DNA from: Micavibrio_C sp964577255
GTDB lineage: Bacteria > Pseudomonadota > Alphaproteobacteria > Micavibrionales > Micavibrionaceae
DNA: 54,074 bases
Direction of reading: 5' to 3'
NCBI GenBank assembly: GCA_964577255.1
Contig: CAZNYM010000008.1
Span: 1-54,074 of the forward strand
Positions 33,459 through 41,543 of this stretch are shown here, piece after piece (within the stretch, counting starts at the first letter, position 1; each line of letters starts with the position of its first letter). The notes below the pieces were generated by a model, which saw only the letters and a program-made list of their open reading frames with translations, was not told where the DNA came from and did not search any database. The translations under genes were made by a program, and so were the position numbers.

Positions 33459-34340
33459 ATGGCTCATATCGACGATGTCAGTACCCAGAAAGCCAACATG
33501 GATTACATCCGTACATCCATGAACGAGCCGCTGTTGGAAAAGGATCACGAACTTGACCTGGCCCGCCGCTGGCGGGAAAAGGGCGACGAAAAAGCCCTGC
33601 ACGAGCTGGTGCGTTCTTATACGCGCCTGGTGGTGTCTATGGCGGCACGCTTCCGCAATTACGGTCTGCCGACCGGCGACCTGATCCAGGAGGGGAATAT
33701 CGGCCTGATGCAGGCGGCCGCCCGCTTCGAGCCTGAACGGGGTCTGCGTTTTTCCACTTATGCTGCCTGGTGGATCCGTTCCGCCATTCAAGACTATGTC
33801 CTGCGCAACTGGTCGATCGTACGCACCGGCACGACGGCGGCACAGAAATCACTGTTCTTCAATCTGCGCCGCCTGCGCGCCCGCATCGAGCAGGCCAGCG
33901 CCGAGCCGCTGGACGACGAGGGCAGACGCCTGATCGCGAAAGAACTCGACGTCGGCATGGATGATGTGATCGAGATGGAAGGACGCCTGACCGGCGCCGA
34001 CCAGTCGCTGAACGCCAAGATCGGCATCGATCAGGACAGCGAATGGCAGAACCTGCTGGCGGACGAGCGCCCCAACCCCGAGGACATCGTCATCGGCATG
34101 AAGGACGCCCAGACCCGCTCGGCATGGCTGGGCCGCGCCCTGGGCGAACTGAGCGACCGCGAGCAGACTATCATCCGCGAACGCCACCTGACCTACGAAC
34201 CGGTGACGCTCGAAGACCTCGGCCGCCAGCTCGGCGTCAGCAAGGAACGCGTGCGCCAGCTGGAACAGCGGGCGATGGACAAGCTGAAAATCTCCATCGG
34301 CCGCCAGGCCGGTGGCAACAGCGAAGCGGCTTTCTTCTAA
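33459..34340 (+). CDS. rpoH: RNA polymerase heat-shock sigma factor RpoH
   Basis: Sigma-70 family group 3 factor, 293 residues, the RpoH length. Region 2 reads LVRSYTRLVVSMAARFRNYGLPTGDLIQEGN, given as landmarks DLIQEGNIGLMQA, and FSTYAAWWIRSAIQDYVLRNWS. The RpoH box is present as QKSLFFNLRRLR, diagnostic for sigma-32. Region 4 has the helix-turn-helix TLEDLGRQLGVSKERVRQLEQ. A strong AGGAGG site precedes the ATG. An inverted repeat (AAACTGT/ACAGTTT, about 33405-33432) lies in the leader. Only nine bases separate its stop from the oppositely oriented chemoreceptor gene. Confidence 0.95.
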   Translation: MAHIDDVSTQKANMDYIRTSMNEPLLEKDHELDLARRWREKGDEKALHELVRSYTRLVVSMAARFRNYGLPTGDLIQEGNIGLMQAAARFEPERGLRFSTYAAWWIRSAIQDYVLRNWSIVRTGTTAAQKSLFFNLRRLRARIEQASAEPLDDEGRRLIAKELDVGMDDVIEMEGRLTGADQSLNAKIGIDQDSEWQNLLADERPNPEDIVIGMKDAQTRSAWLGRALGELSDREQTIIRERHLTYEPVTLEDLGRQLGVSKERVRQLEQRAMDKLKISIGRQAGGNSEAAFF

Positions 34341-34349
34341 ACACAGGCG

Positions 34350-36065
34350 TCAGGCTGCCGAGAGCAGCTTGACGCATTCGCTGATGTCGTGAACAGATTG
34401 CGACGTGATCTGCGCGCTGGCCGAGATGTCTTTGGTCACGACGCTCTGCTCCTCGATCGCGCTGGCAACGCTGTTGACGTACTGGCTGACGGAGTCCGCC
34501 GCCGCCACCACGTCGCTGACACTGGCCGCCACCTGCTCGGACACTTTCTGGATGGAAGAAATTTCCTCAGTAATGCCGTTGGTCGCGGCGCTGGTCTGAT
34601 TTGCCAGATTCTTGACTTCCGATGCCACCACGGCAAATCCTTTGCCAGCTTCGCCGGCACGCGCAGCCTCAATGGTGGCATTAAGCGCCAGCAGATTGAC
34701 CTGTTCCGCGATGTCGCGTATCAGACTGACAACCGTTTCCATTGACTTCGAGCTTTGCAGCATCTGGGTGCTGGCCGCGCCCGCCGACTGGGTTTTCTCG
34801 ACGATATCGTCGACCGCAACCTTGGAAAGGTTCATGTTCTTACTGATTTCGACAATCGAAGCCGACATTTCCTCGGAAGCGGCGGCGACGCTCTGGATGC
34901 TGGTGTAAGTCTGATCGACCAGGTTTGATACCTGCAGACGGGTGGCCATAAGCGCCGTAATATCGGTGGCGAATTTGACAACCTTGAACGGCTTGCCGTT
35001 CATGTCGAAGATGGGGTTGTAGGATGCCTGGATCCAGATTTCCTTGCCGTGCTTGCCGACGCGCTTGTATTCGCGCGATTCGAATTCACCCCGGCGCAGC
35101 TTTTCCCAGAACTGCTTGTATTCCTCGCTGCCGGCATAGGCCGGCTCGACGAACATGCTGTGATGCTTGCCCTTGATCTCGTTGAGGCTGTAGCCGGTCA
35201 CGGCCAGGAAATTCTCGTTGGCGTCGATGATGGTGCCGTCGAGATTGAAATGGATCACGGCCTGCGATTTGCCGATGGCCGCGATCTGACCGGAAAAATT
35301 CGCGTTTTCCAGCTTCTGTTTCGTGATGTCGGTCGCGAACTTGACGACCTTGAACGGCTTGCCGTTCATGTCGAAGATGGGATTATAGGACGCCTGGATC
35401 CAGATCTCTCGCCCGCCCTTGCCATAGCGTTTATATTCCCCGGAATCGAATTCGCCCCGGCGCAATTTTTCCCAGAACTGCTGATATTCGACGCTCTTGC
35501 CGTAGACGGGATCGACGAACATGTTGTGATGGCGCCCTTTGACCTCCTGGAGCTCGTAGCCGGTCGCCGCCAGGAAGTTCTCGTTGGCATCGACGATGAT
35601 GCCGTCGAGATTGAAATGAATGACAGCCTGAGATTTATTGATTGCCGCGATTTGGCCGGCATGATCGGCGCTATCAAGCTTTTGCCTGGTGACGTCAGTT
35701 GCGAATTTCACCACCTTGAAAGGCTTGCCGCTTTTGTCGGCGATAGGACTATAAGAAGCTTGTATCCATACTTCCTTGCCGTTTTTGCCGATACGGCGGC
35801 ACTCCTTGGTATCGTGCTCCTTGCGGCGCAGTTTTTCCCAGAACTGTCGGTATTCCGTACTTTTGGCAAAATCGGGATCGACGAACATGCTGTGATGCCG
35901 CCCTTTAATCTCCTCAAGGCCGTAGCCCATTGTGTCGAGAAAATTCTTGTTGGCGGTTATGATGTTCCCATCGAGATCGAATTCGATCAGCGCCTGGGAT
36001 CTGTCGAGAGACTTGAGTTTAGCGGATGCTTCGTTGCGAAGCAGGGACGAAAACCGTGAGAACAT
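34350..36065 (-). CDS. Soluble methyl-accepting chemotaxis-type protein with three PAS domains
   Basis: A 571-residue cytoplasmic signalling protein without membrane segments. Three tandem PAS-PAC units lie at about residues 22-128, 144-250 and 266-372, each ending PFKVVKFATD(V/I)T. They share most positions (for example QFWEKLRR, IQASYxPI), units 2 and 3 the most, pointing to recent duplication. A methyl-accepting signalling domain (about 390-560) follows, with the hairpin tip near NLLALNATIEAARAGEAGKGFAVVASEV. PAS units of this kind often hold heme or flavin; no ligand can be assigned. The start is the ATG at 36065, nine bases after AGGAGG. It faces rpoH tail to tail. Confidence 0.9.
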   Translation of the reverse strand: MFSRFSSLLRNEASAKLKSLDRSQALIEFDLDGNIITANKNFLDTMGYGLEEIKGRHHSMFVDPDFAKSTEYRQFWEKLRRKEHDTKECRRIGKNGKEVWIQASYSPIADKSGKPFKVVKFATDVTRQKLDSADHAGQIAAINKSQAVIHFNLDGIIVDANENFLAATGYELQEVKGRHHNMFVDPVYGKSVEYQQFWEKLRRGEFDSGEYKRYGKGGREIWIQASYNPIFDMNGKPFKVVKFATDITKQKLENANFSGQIAAIGKSQAVIHFNLDGTIIDANENFLAVTGYSLNEIKGKHHSMFVEPAYAGSEEYKQFWEKLRRGEFESREYKRVGKHGKEIWIQASYNPIFDMNGKPFKVVKFATDITALMATRLQVSNLVDQTYTSIQSVAAASEEMSASIVEISKNMNLSKVAVDDIVEKTQSAGAASTQMLQSSKSMETVVSLIRDIAEQVNLLALNATIEAARAGEAGKGFAVVASEVKNLANQTSAATNGITEEISSIQKVSEQVAASVSDVVAAADSVSQYVNSVASAIEEQSVVTKDISASAQITSQSVHDISECVKLLSAA

Positions 36066-36114
36066 GGCCAGGGACCTCCTGAAATACATTTCTTACAAAT
36101 GCACTCTGCGGAGA

Positions 36115-36143
36115 ATGATCTGCCCGGCCCGCCCTGCGGTCAA
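36115..36143 (-). promoter_or_regulatory. Candidate promoter of the PAS chemoreceptor gene
   Basis: On the minus strand TTGACC (36143-36138, five of six) and GATCAT (36120-36115, four of six) are 17 bases apart, 50 bases before the ATG. Confidence 0.4.
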
Positions 36144-36198
36144 TTATTCCAAGGCATAGCCATACCGGGACTGAAATCGCGCGTGTTACTTTGGCGTT

Positions 36199-37674
36199 TT
36201 AGCGCCCGACAATCTTGTATCCAGCACCGGCCTTGAGCGGTGCGGACGGTGAAGGCAGGGCGTTGAGAACCGCGAACCATTCAAGCGGCGCTTCCTCGAG
36301 CTCCATGCGCCGGGCCATGGTTTGCGCCGTTTCCCCCTGCCCGGCCCGGACGATCCGCAGCTTTTGTGGATGGATCGACTGCTTTTCAGAAGCGCTGAGA
36401 TGGCGAAGGCTGTAGGTCATCGCCTTGAGAGATTCGAGAACGCTTTCCCCGGCACTCAGAGGTATGGCGATCTGGAAGCGGTAGAGCATGTTGTCACGCC
36501 CCTGTATGGCGATCAGCCTTATATGCGAAGGACGGCCGTTGACCTGGCCGTTGAAACCAGCGCTGGCCCCGGGGCGGCCGTTTACGACGATATCCTCGGG
36601 CCGGGCCTCAGGCATCTGACCCTTGAGCCAGACCTGGCTTATATAGGTGGCGGGCGTAGCGCCCGATGGCAGAGCGGCGGCATCAAAAACAAAAGCCGCA
36701 CCGCTGGCGCGCGATGAGCCGACCAGCTTTTCCGGCAGGTTTTCAACCGTGAACCCCCGGGGGATCGTGAATGTGAAATCCATCGCCGGATGCCAGAACG
36801 CGCCGTCGCGCACGAAACCATGACGCGGGCTGTCGCCGAAGATCATGCCGTCGATCTGCCTGAGATAAGCTTCGGCGTTGACCGTGCCCTGATTTTTTGC
36901 ATAGCGCCCGGCCTCGGCCACCGACTCCGCCACGCGCTGATCTGTCTGCGGGTGGGTGGAGAAATAGCTGAAGGGTTCGGGTTGGCCCTTGATCCTGCTT
37001 TCAAGCGCGGCGGCGCGGCCCATGCTTTCCAGGAAACGCGCCATGGCGAAAGTATCGTAGCCGGCCTTATGCAGGTAACGCACACCCAGGTGATCGGATT
37101 CGCTTTCCTGGCTGCGGGAATAGGATTTGGTGTAAAGCTCGGCCCCGAGGTCGAGAACCTGCGATGCACCCTGGCTGTCGAGGGCGGCCGCCAATGCCGC
37201 CGTGCCCAGCGCCGTCACGATGCTGCGCGAATAACGCTCGGCTGAATGGCGGCCGGTGATGTGCCCGATTTCATGCGCCAGCACGGCGGCCAATTCGGCT
37301 TCGTCATTGGCGAGCGCCAGAAGCCCGCGCGTGACATATATATAGCCCCCCGGGATGGCGAAGGCATTGATCGTCGGCGTATCGAGGACCGTGAAGGTAT
37401 AGCGCACATCGGGCCGCTCGGTATGTACGGCCAGCGACTGGCCTATCCGGTCGACATAGGCCTGAAGTTCGCGGCTGTCGTCGGGCAGCCCAAAGGTTTT
37501 CAGGACTTTCTGGTGCTCCTCAATCCCGATGGACTGCTCCTGCTGCGGGGTCATGAGCGCAGTGAACTGGTTTTGCCCCGTGGCAGGGTTGACGGTGCAG
37601 GCGCTGGAACCCAGCAACGCCGCCACGGCAAGGATCTGGACAAACACGGGGGAAAAAGTCCATTCTGTGCGCAT
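36199..37674 (-). CDS. M48-family metalloprotease, probable lipoprotein, with LysM-like C-terminus
   Basis: A 491-residue envelope zinc protease of the BepA/LoiP type, likely in quality control of outer-membrane proteins. The signal sequence ends LLGSSAC, a slightly atypical lipobox (Cys26). The zinc motif HEIGH is at about 134-138, followed by GRHSAER. The third ligand is in SQESESDHLG (near 200). Residues about 440-491 (IVRAGQGETAQTMARRM...YKIV) look like a LysM module, suggesting peptidoglycan contact. AAAGGA lies seven bases before the ATG at 37674. That ATG overlaps by two bases the ATG of the divergent SNase-like gene. Confidence 0.9.
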   Translation of the reverse strand: MRTEWTFSPVFVQILAVAALLGSSACTVNPATGQNQFTALMTPQQEQSIGIEEHQKVLKTFGLPDDSRELQAYVDRIGQSLAVHTERPDVRYTFTVLDTPTINAFAIPGGYIYVTRGLLALANDEAELAAVLAHEIGHITGRHSAERYSRSIVTALGTAALAAALDSQGASQVLDLGAELYTKSYSRSQESESDHLGVRYLHKAGYDTFAMARFLESMGRAAALESRIKGQPEPFSYFSTHPQTDQRVAESVAEAGRYAKNQGTVNAEAYLRQIDGMIFGDSPRHGFVRDGAFWHPAMDFTFTIPRGFTVENLPEKLVGSSRASGAAFVFDAAALPSGATPATYISQVWLKGQMPEARPEDIVVNGRPGASAGFNGQVNGRPSHIRLIAIQGRDNMLYRFQIAIPLSAGESVLESLKAMTYSLRHLSASEKQSIHPQKLRIVRAGQGETAQTMARRMELEEAPLEWFAVLNALPSPSAPLKAGAGYKIVGR

Positions 37675-38572
37675 GAAAAAATCCTTTCACAGGGTCCTGT
37701 TTCTGCTGGCCTGTCTTTTTATCATTCCGGCCGCCGCGCAGGAAGAGAAAACGCCGCCGGAAAAGCCGGCATCCGAAGGCAAAAATGTGGCGGCGCCCGA
37801 TCTTGGCCTTGAACTGCGCAATATGGGCATCGTAACCGTCACGCGGGTGATCGACCCCCTGCGCACCGAGCTTGATGACGGGCGGATCGTGCAGCTCAGC
37901 ACACTGGATTTCCCCGACCTCGCGCCCGAAAGAGCGGGCGACCTGTCGGCGCTGGCGCTCGACCGCCTGCGGGCGATGCTGGAGCAGAAGCGGGTTACGC
38001 TTTATCAGACAAAAAACGAGGACAAGGGCCGGCGTAACCGCATGGGCTATCACCTGGGGCACCTTGTCACCCACAACCCAGGCGGCGCGGATGACAATAT
38101 CTGGGTGCAGGGCAGCCTGATCGCAAGCGGCCTGGCGCGGATCCTGCCCGTGGCTGACAACACCGAAGCGGCGGAGGCCCTGCTTGCGCTTGAAAGCACC
38201 GCGATCGAAAACAAGGCGGGGCTGTGGGCCGAGGGGAAATTCCCCGTTCTGACGGACAAGGATGCAACCAGCGCCCTTAACACCTACGCCGTAGTGGAAG
38301 GCGTCGTGTTAAAAACGGCAGCGGTCAACAACGTCGTGTATCTGAATTTCGACGATAACTGGATGAAGGATTTCAGCATCGGCATCCCCCCCGAAGTGCG
38401 GCAGAAGCTTTCGCGCCAGGGGGTCAATCCGCTCGATTTTGCCGGGAAACGGATCCGTGTGCGCGGCTGGGTCGAGAATTACAACGGGCCTTATATCAAG
38501 CTGGCCGATCCGGCCTGGCTGCAAGTCTTGCCAGACCCCCCGCCAGCGGATACAGTGGACGATAATCGTTAA
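37673..38572 (+). CDS. Exported SNase-like (thermonuclease fold) protein, probably catalytically altered
   Basis: A 299-residue exported protein with signal peptide KKSFHRVLFLLACLFIIPAAAQ. The region at about 50-185 resembles the staphylococcal-nuclease fold: VTRVIDPLRTELDDGRIVQL, ALDRLRAMLEQKRVTL, then GRRNRMGYHLGHL and ASGLARILP. Where active nucleases read VRLxGIDxPE, this has VQLSTLDFPD, so the first catalytic Arg is Gln and the Glu is Asp; the Arg in NRMG is kept. Residues about 200-290 form an OB-like domain (KRIRVRGWVENYNGPYIKL). Start ATG at 37673 or GTG six bases upstream. The gene precedes pip by 24 bases. Confidence 0.75.
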   Translation: MKKSFHRVLFLLACLFIIPAAAQEEKTPPEKPASEGKNVAAPDLGLELRNMGIVTVTRVIDPLRTELDDGRIVQLSTLDFPDLAPERAGDLSALALDRLRAMLEQKRVTLYQTKNEDKGRRNRMGYHLGHLVTHNPGGADDNIWVQGSLIASGLARILPVADNTEAAEALLALESTAIENKAGLWAEGKFPVLTDKDATSALNTYAVVEGVVLKTAAVNNVVYLNFDDNWMKDFSIGIPPEVRQKLSRQGVNPLDFAGKRIRVRGWVENYNGPYIKLADPAWLQVLPDPPPADTVDDNR

Positions 38573-38596
38573 TATCTTAACGAACAGGTTGCCGTG

Positions 38597-39568
38597 ATGC
38601 AGGCCCATGCCCGCCGCGTTCCGCAGTTCGATCTGTTTGCGCCGCTTGCGCCTTATGCCAGCGGCTATCTTGATGTGGACACGCCGCACCGCCTCTACTG
38701 GGAGCAGTCGGGCAATCCCGACGGCGCGCCCATCCTGCTGATCCACGGCGGCCCCGGCGAAGGCACCCTGCCCGTGCACCGCCGCTTCTTCGACCCTGAC
38801 CATTACCGCATCATCGCCTTCGACCAGCGCGGCGCCGGACGCTCGCAGCCCCTGGGTTGCCTTGAAAGAAATTCCCTTCCTCTGCTCATAAACGACATCG
38901 AGCGCCTGCGTGAACATCTGCGCATCGAGCGCTGGCACCTGTTCGGCGGTTCGTGGGGCAGCACGCTGGCGCTGGCCTACGCCCAGAAGCACCCGCAGCG
39001 CTGCAGCGCCATGATCCTGCGCGGCATCTTCCTGATGGAGCAGGAGGAGATCGACTGGTTCTTCTTCGGCATCCGCCAGATCTTCCCTGAAGCCTGGGAG
39101 CAGTTCGCAAATTTCGCTCCCGCCGACCGCCAGGACGACCTGCTGGCTTATTATTATGCGGCGCTGACAGGCGAGGACCGTGAAAAGGCTTACGAGGCAG
39201 GATTGCGGTGGTGTTTGTACGAAGGGGCCTGCGCTTCGCTGATCCCCAATTACGAGACGATTACATCGGATACACAGAAGGAGACCGCCTGGTCGATGGC
39301 GCGGATCGAGGCGCATTACTTCACCCGCGAAATCATTCCCCGGGCCCGCAGCCTGATTGGCGAGATCGACATCATCCGCGCCATTCCCGCGATCATCATC
39401 CAGGGACGCTACGACATACTGTGCCCTATGCGCTCGGCCAACCGGCTGCACCAGGCCTGGCCCGAGGCCGATTACGTGATCGTGCCCGACGGCGGTCATG
39501 CCGCCCTAGACCCGGCCATCCGCACCCGCTTGATCGAAGCGACCGAAAATGCCAAAACCATACGCTGA
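38597..39568 (+). CDS. pip: Prolyl aminopeptidase (proline iminopeptidase)
   Basis: Alpha/beta hydrolase (peptidase S33) of 323 residues that removes N-terminal proline. The oxyanion-hole motif is HGGPGEG. FDQRGAGRS follows. The nucleophile elbow is GGSWGSTLAL. The acid lies in QGRYDILCPM and the catalytic His in DGGHAA. A GTG codon directly precedes the ATG at 38597; I prefer the ATG, nine bases after AGG. It lies between the SNase-like gene and pgk with gaps of 24 and 15 bases, so the three form an operon. Confidence 0.95.
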   Translation: MQAHARRVPQFDLFAPLAPYASGYLDVDTPHRLYWEQSGNPDGAPILLIHGGPGEGTLPVHRRFFDPDHYRIIAFDQRGAGRSQPLGCLERNSLPLLINDIERLREHLRIERWHLFGGSWGSTLALAYAQKHPQRCSAMILRGIFLMEQEEIDWFFFGIRQIFPEAWEQFANFAPADRQDDLLAYYYAALTGEDREKAYEAGLRWCLYEGACASLIPNYETITSDTQKETAWSMARIEAHYFTREIIPRARSLIGEIDIIRAIPAIIIQGRYDILCPMRSANRLHQAWPEADYVIVPDGGHAALDPAIRTRLIEATENAKTIR

Positions 39569-39583
39569 AAACAGGAGCGAGAC

Positions 39584-40789
39584 ATGAGTTTCAAGACACT
39601 GCGCGATATCGACGTCAAAGGTAAAAAGGTGCTGCTGCGCGCCGACCTCAACGTTCCGGCCAAAGACGGGCGTGTTACCGACACGACCCGCATCGACCGC
39701 CTGAAGCCGACGATCGATTACCTTTGCGACAAGGGCGCCTTCGTCATCGTGCTGTCGCATTTCGGGCGCCCCAAGGGCGGACCGGAGCCGGAATTCTCGC
39801 TCGCCTTCCTGCCTCCTGCCCTTAAGGCCGGCTGGGGCCGCGACGTCGCGTTCGTGCCCGCGTCCACGGGCGAGCCGGTCAAAACAGCCATCGCGGGCAT
39901 GAAGCCCGGCGGCATCCTGCTGCTTGAAAACCTGCGCTTCCACAAGGGCGAGGAAGCGAACGATCCTGCTTTCGTGCGTGAGCTGGCGGCGCTTGGCGAT
40001 CTGTATGTCAACGACGCTTTCTCGGCCGCGCACCGCGCCCATGCCTCGACCGAGGGGCTTGCGCACCTGCTGCCCACGGCGGCGGGGCTGCTGATGGAAG
40101 AAGAGCTGAAAGCGCTCAACGCCGCGCTTGAGAATCCGGCCCGGCCGGTCATGGCCCTGGTCGGCGGCGCGAAGATATCGACCAAGCTCGATCTGCTCGG
40201 CAACCTGGTCGGGAAAGTTGACATGCTGGTGCTGGGCGGCGGCATGGCCAACACTTTCCTGGCGGCGCAGGGTGTCGACGTGAAAAAATCTCTGTGCGAG
40301 AAGGATATGCTCGACAACGCCCGTTTGATCATGGACAAGGCGAAAAAACAGGGCTGCGAAATCATCCTGCCCGTTGACGGCGTGGCCGCGGACGCTTTTT
40401 CAGCCACGGCCAAGACGACTGTGACGGCGGCAGATAAAATTCCCGAAGGCACCATGATCCTCGACATCGGGCCGCAAAGCGCCGCGCATATCGTCGAAAA
40501 ACTGAAAGGCTGCAAAACGGCGGTCTGGAACGGCCCCCTGGGCGCATTTGAAATAAAACCCTTCGACAAGGGCACGGCCGAAGTGGCGCAGGCGGTGGCG
40601 GCCCTGACCGCGCAGGGAAAACTCGTGTCGGTCGCCGGCGGCGGCGACACGGTGGCGGCGCTGGAAGCAGCGGGCGTGACCGAAAAAATGAGCTATGTTT
40701 CAACCGCGGGCGGCGCATTCCTGGAATGGATGGAAGGAAAAGCCCTGCCCGGCGTAGCAGCGCTAAGCGCGTACAGGAACGCGGCCTAA
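39584..40789 (+). CDS. pgk: Phosphoglycerate kinase
   Basis: Glycolytic enzyme interconverting 1,3-bisphosphoglycerate and 3-phosphoglycerate with ATP, 401 residues, standard length. Signatures are KKVLLRADLNVPAKDGRVTD (landmark RADLNVP), LSHFGRPKGG, ENLRFHKGEE, FVNDAF-type VNDAFSAAHR, VGGAKISTKLDLL, and the C-terminal nucleotide site VAGGGDTVAAL with STAGGAFLEWMEGK. AGGAG precedes the ATG. gap, fba or tkt, frequent neighbours of pgk in alphaproteobacteria, are not here. Confidence 0.98.
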   Translation: MSFKTLRDIDVKGKKVLLRADLNVPAKDGRVTDTTRIDRLKPTIDYLCDKGAFVIVLSHFGRPKGGPEPEFSLAFLPPALKAGWGRDVAFVPASTGEPVKTAIAGMKPGGILLLENLRFHKGEEANDPAFVRELAALGDLYVNDAFSAAHRAHASTEGLAHLLPTAAGLLMEEELKALNAALENPARPVMALVGGAKISTKLDLLGNLVGKVDMLVLGGGMANTFLAAQGVDVKKSLCEKDMLDNARLIMDKAKKQGCEIILPVDGVAADAFSATAKTTVTAADKIPEGTMILDIGPQSAAHIVEKLKGCKTAVWNGPLGAFEIKPFDKGTAEVAQAVAALTAQGKLVSVAGGGDTVAALEAAGVTEKMSYVSTAGGAFLEWMEGKALPGVAALSAYRNAA

Positions 40790-40791
40790 CA

Positions 40792-41040
40792 TCAAGCCAC
40801 GATAAGATTGCCGCTTGCGACCAGCGCCGCTTCGTCGGTCAGGCCGGTGACATTTTTGACGACCGCGATCTGATCTTCTAGACTGGCCAAGACCATATAG
40901 TGAAACTGATAAATATCGCTGCTATCACTGTTTATATCAGCTCTGTCGTCACTGCCAGGATTGGGCAATGCTCCTTGCCCAGCACCGCCGATGAAATTTG
41001 TTGCAAACAAAATGTATTCATAATCGTTATATTGTACCAT
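40792..41040 (-). CDS. Small acidic protein of unknown function
   Basis: An 82-residue protein from the ATG at 41040, preceded by AAGGAG at seven bases, which makes this start better than the ATG two codons upstream. It is acidic, with a Gly/Asn/Asp-rich middle (GGAGQGALPNPGSDDRADINSD), and has no signal peptide. Not recognised. It faces pgk tail to tail two bases away and borders an AT-rich island. Confidence 0.55.
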   Translation of the reverse strand: MVQYNDYEYILFATNFIGGAGQGALPNPGSDDRADINSDSSDIYQFHYMVLASLEDQIAVVKNVTGLTDEAALVASGNLIVA

Positions 41041-41046
41041 TATCAT

Positions 41047-41539
41047 GCTCCTTAGCCAGATTTCTTACGGGTTTATTCGGTAGCTTTACGTCCGTCGGTA
41101 CTTCGATAAGTTCCAGTATCTATTTTTGCCCAAGATTGATCGATAGTAGGATTGCGCTCTTTTGTCATGAAATACCAAAACTTGCATGTTACAACTAATA
41201 GCATCAATAAAATTACGATACTTATCGTGAGCTTTTTCCACTTTTTCGCTTTTGAAATTTCTGTTATGAATTTTATTCTTTACTCTCCTCCAAAACTTAT
41301 TCATTGCATTTACCATCGTGGTTATACCCCGCCTACACGTCACATTCAACTTACTGTTGCATTCCTATAATGTGCAGCCCATTGGTGATCACAGATCTTC
41401 TCAAGACAATCTCTTGCAAAGTTGCCAAATTTCTGTAGCCGAAGTGAGGAGCTTTCGCCTCCGTTGGTTCGCTTTTCTATCTTTTTATCTTGGGGGCTAT
41501 AAAAACGCGGCTGAAGTCTTCGGCCCGCGTGGGCCGGGT
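41047..41539. other. AT-rich island between the small acidic gene and the DUF2336 gene
   Basis: About 490 bases with clearly lower GC than the rest of the window. Only short frames exist, listed separately where a protein is conceivable. No insertion-sequence ends, tRNA or direct repeats were seen. It may be a remnant of acquired DNA. Confidence 0.6.
41086..41316 (-). CDS. Doubtful small basic protein
   Basis: A 76-residue frame from the ATG at 41316 (the frame stays open to a TTG at 41349). The product would be very basic and aromatic (KFWRRVKNKIHNR, RYWNLSKYRR). The ribosome site is poor, and base composition is AT-rich throughout. It may be a gene remnant or chance. Confidence 0.25.
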   Translation of the reverse strand: MVNAMNKFWRRVKNKIHNRNFKSEKVEKAHDKYRNFIDAISCNMQVLVFHDKRAQSYYRSILGKNRYWNLSKYRRT

Positions 41540-41543
41540 TCAG
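41505..41543 (-). terminator. Terminator overlapping the stop of the DUF2336 gene
   Basis: On the minus strand CGGCCC-ACGC-GGGCCG forms a perfect six-pair hairpin, extended by CTGAA/TTCAG outside an internal loop. CCGCGTTTTTAT follows. The outer arm covers the stop codon at 41542-41540. Confidence 0.7.

Noticed and set aside
41152..41370. Plus-strand small hydrophobic frame in the AT-rich island
   Set aside because: No ribosome site, odd composition, and it overlaps the only slightly better minus-strand frame; it looks like chance in AT-rich DNA.
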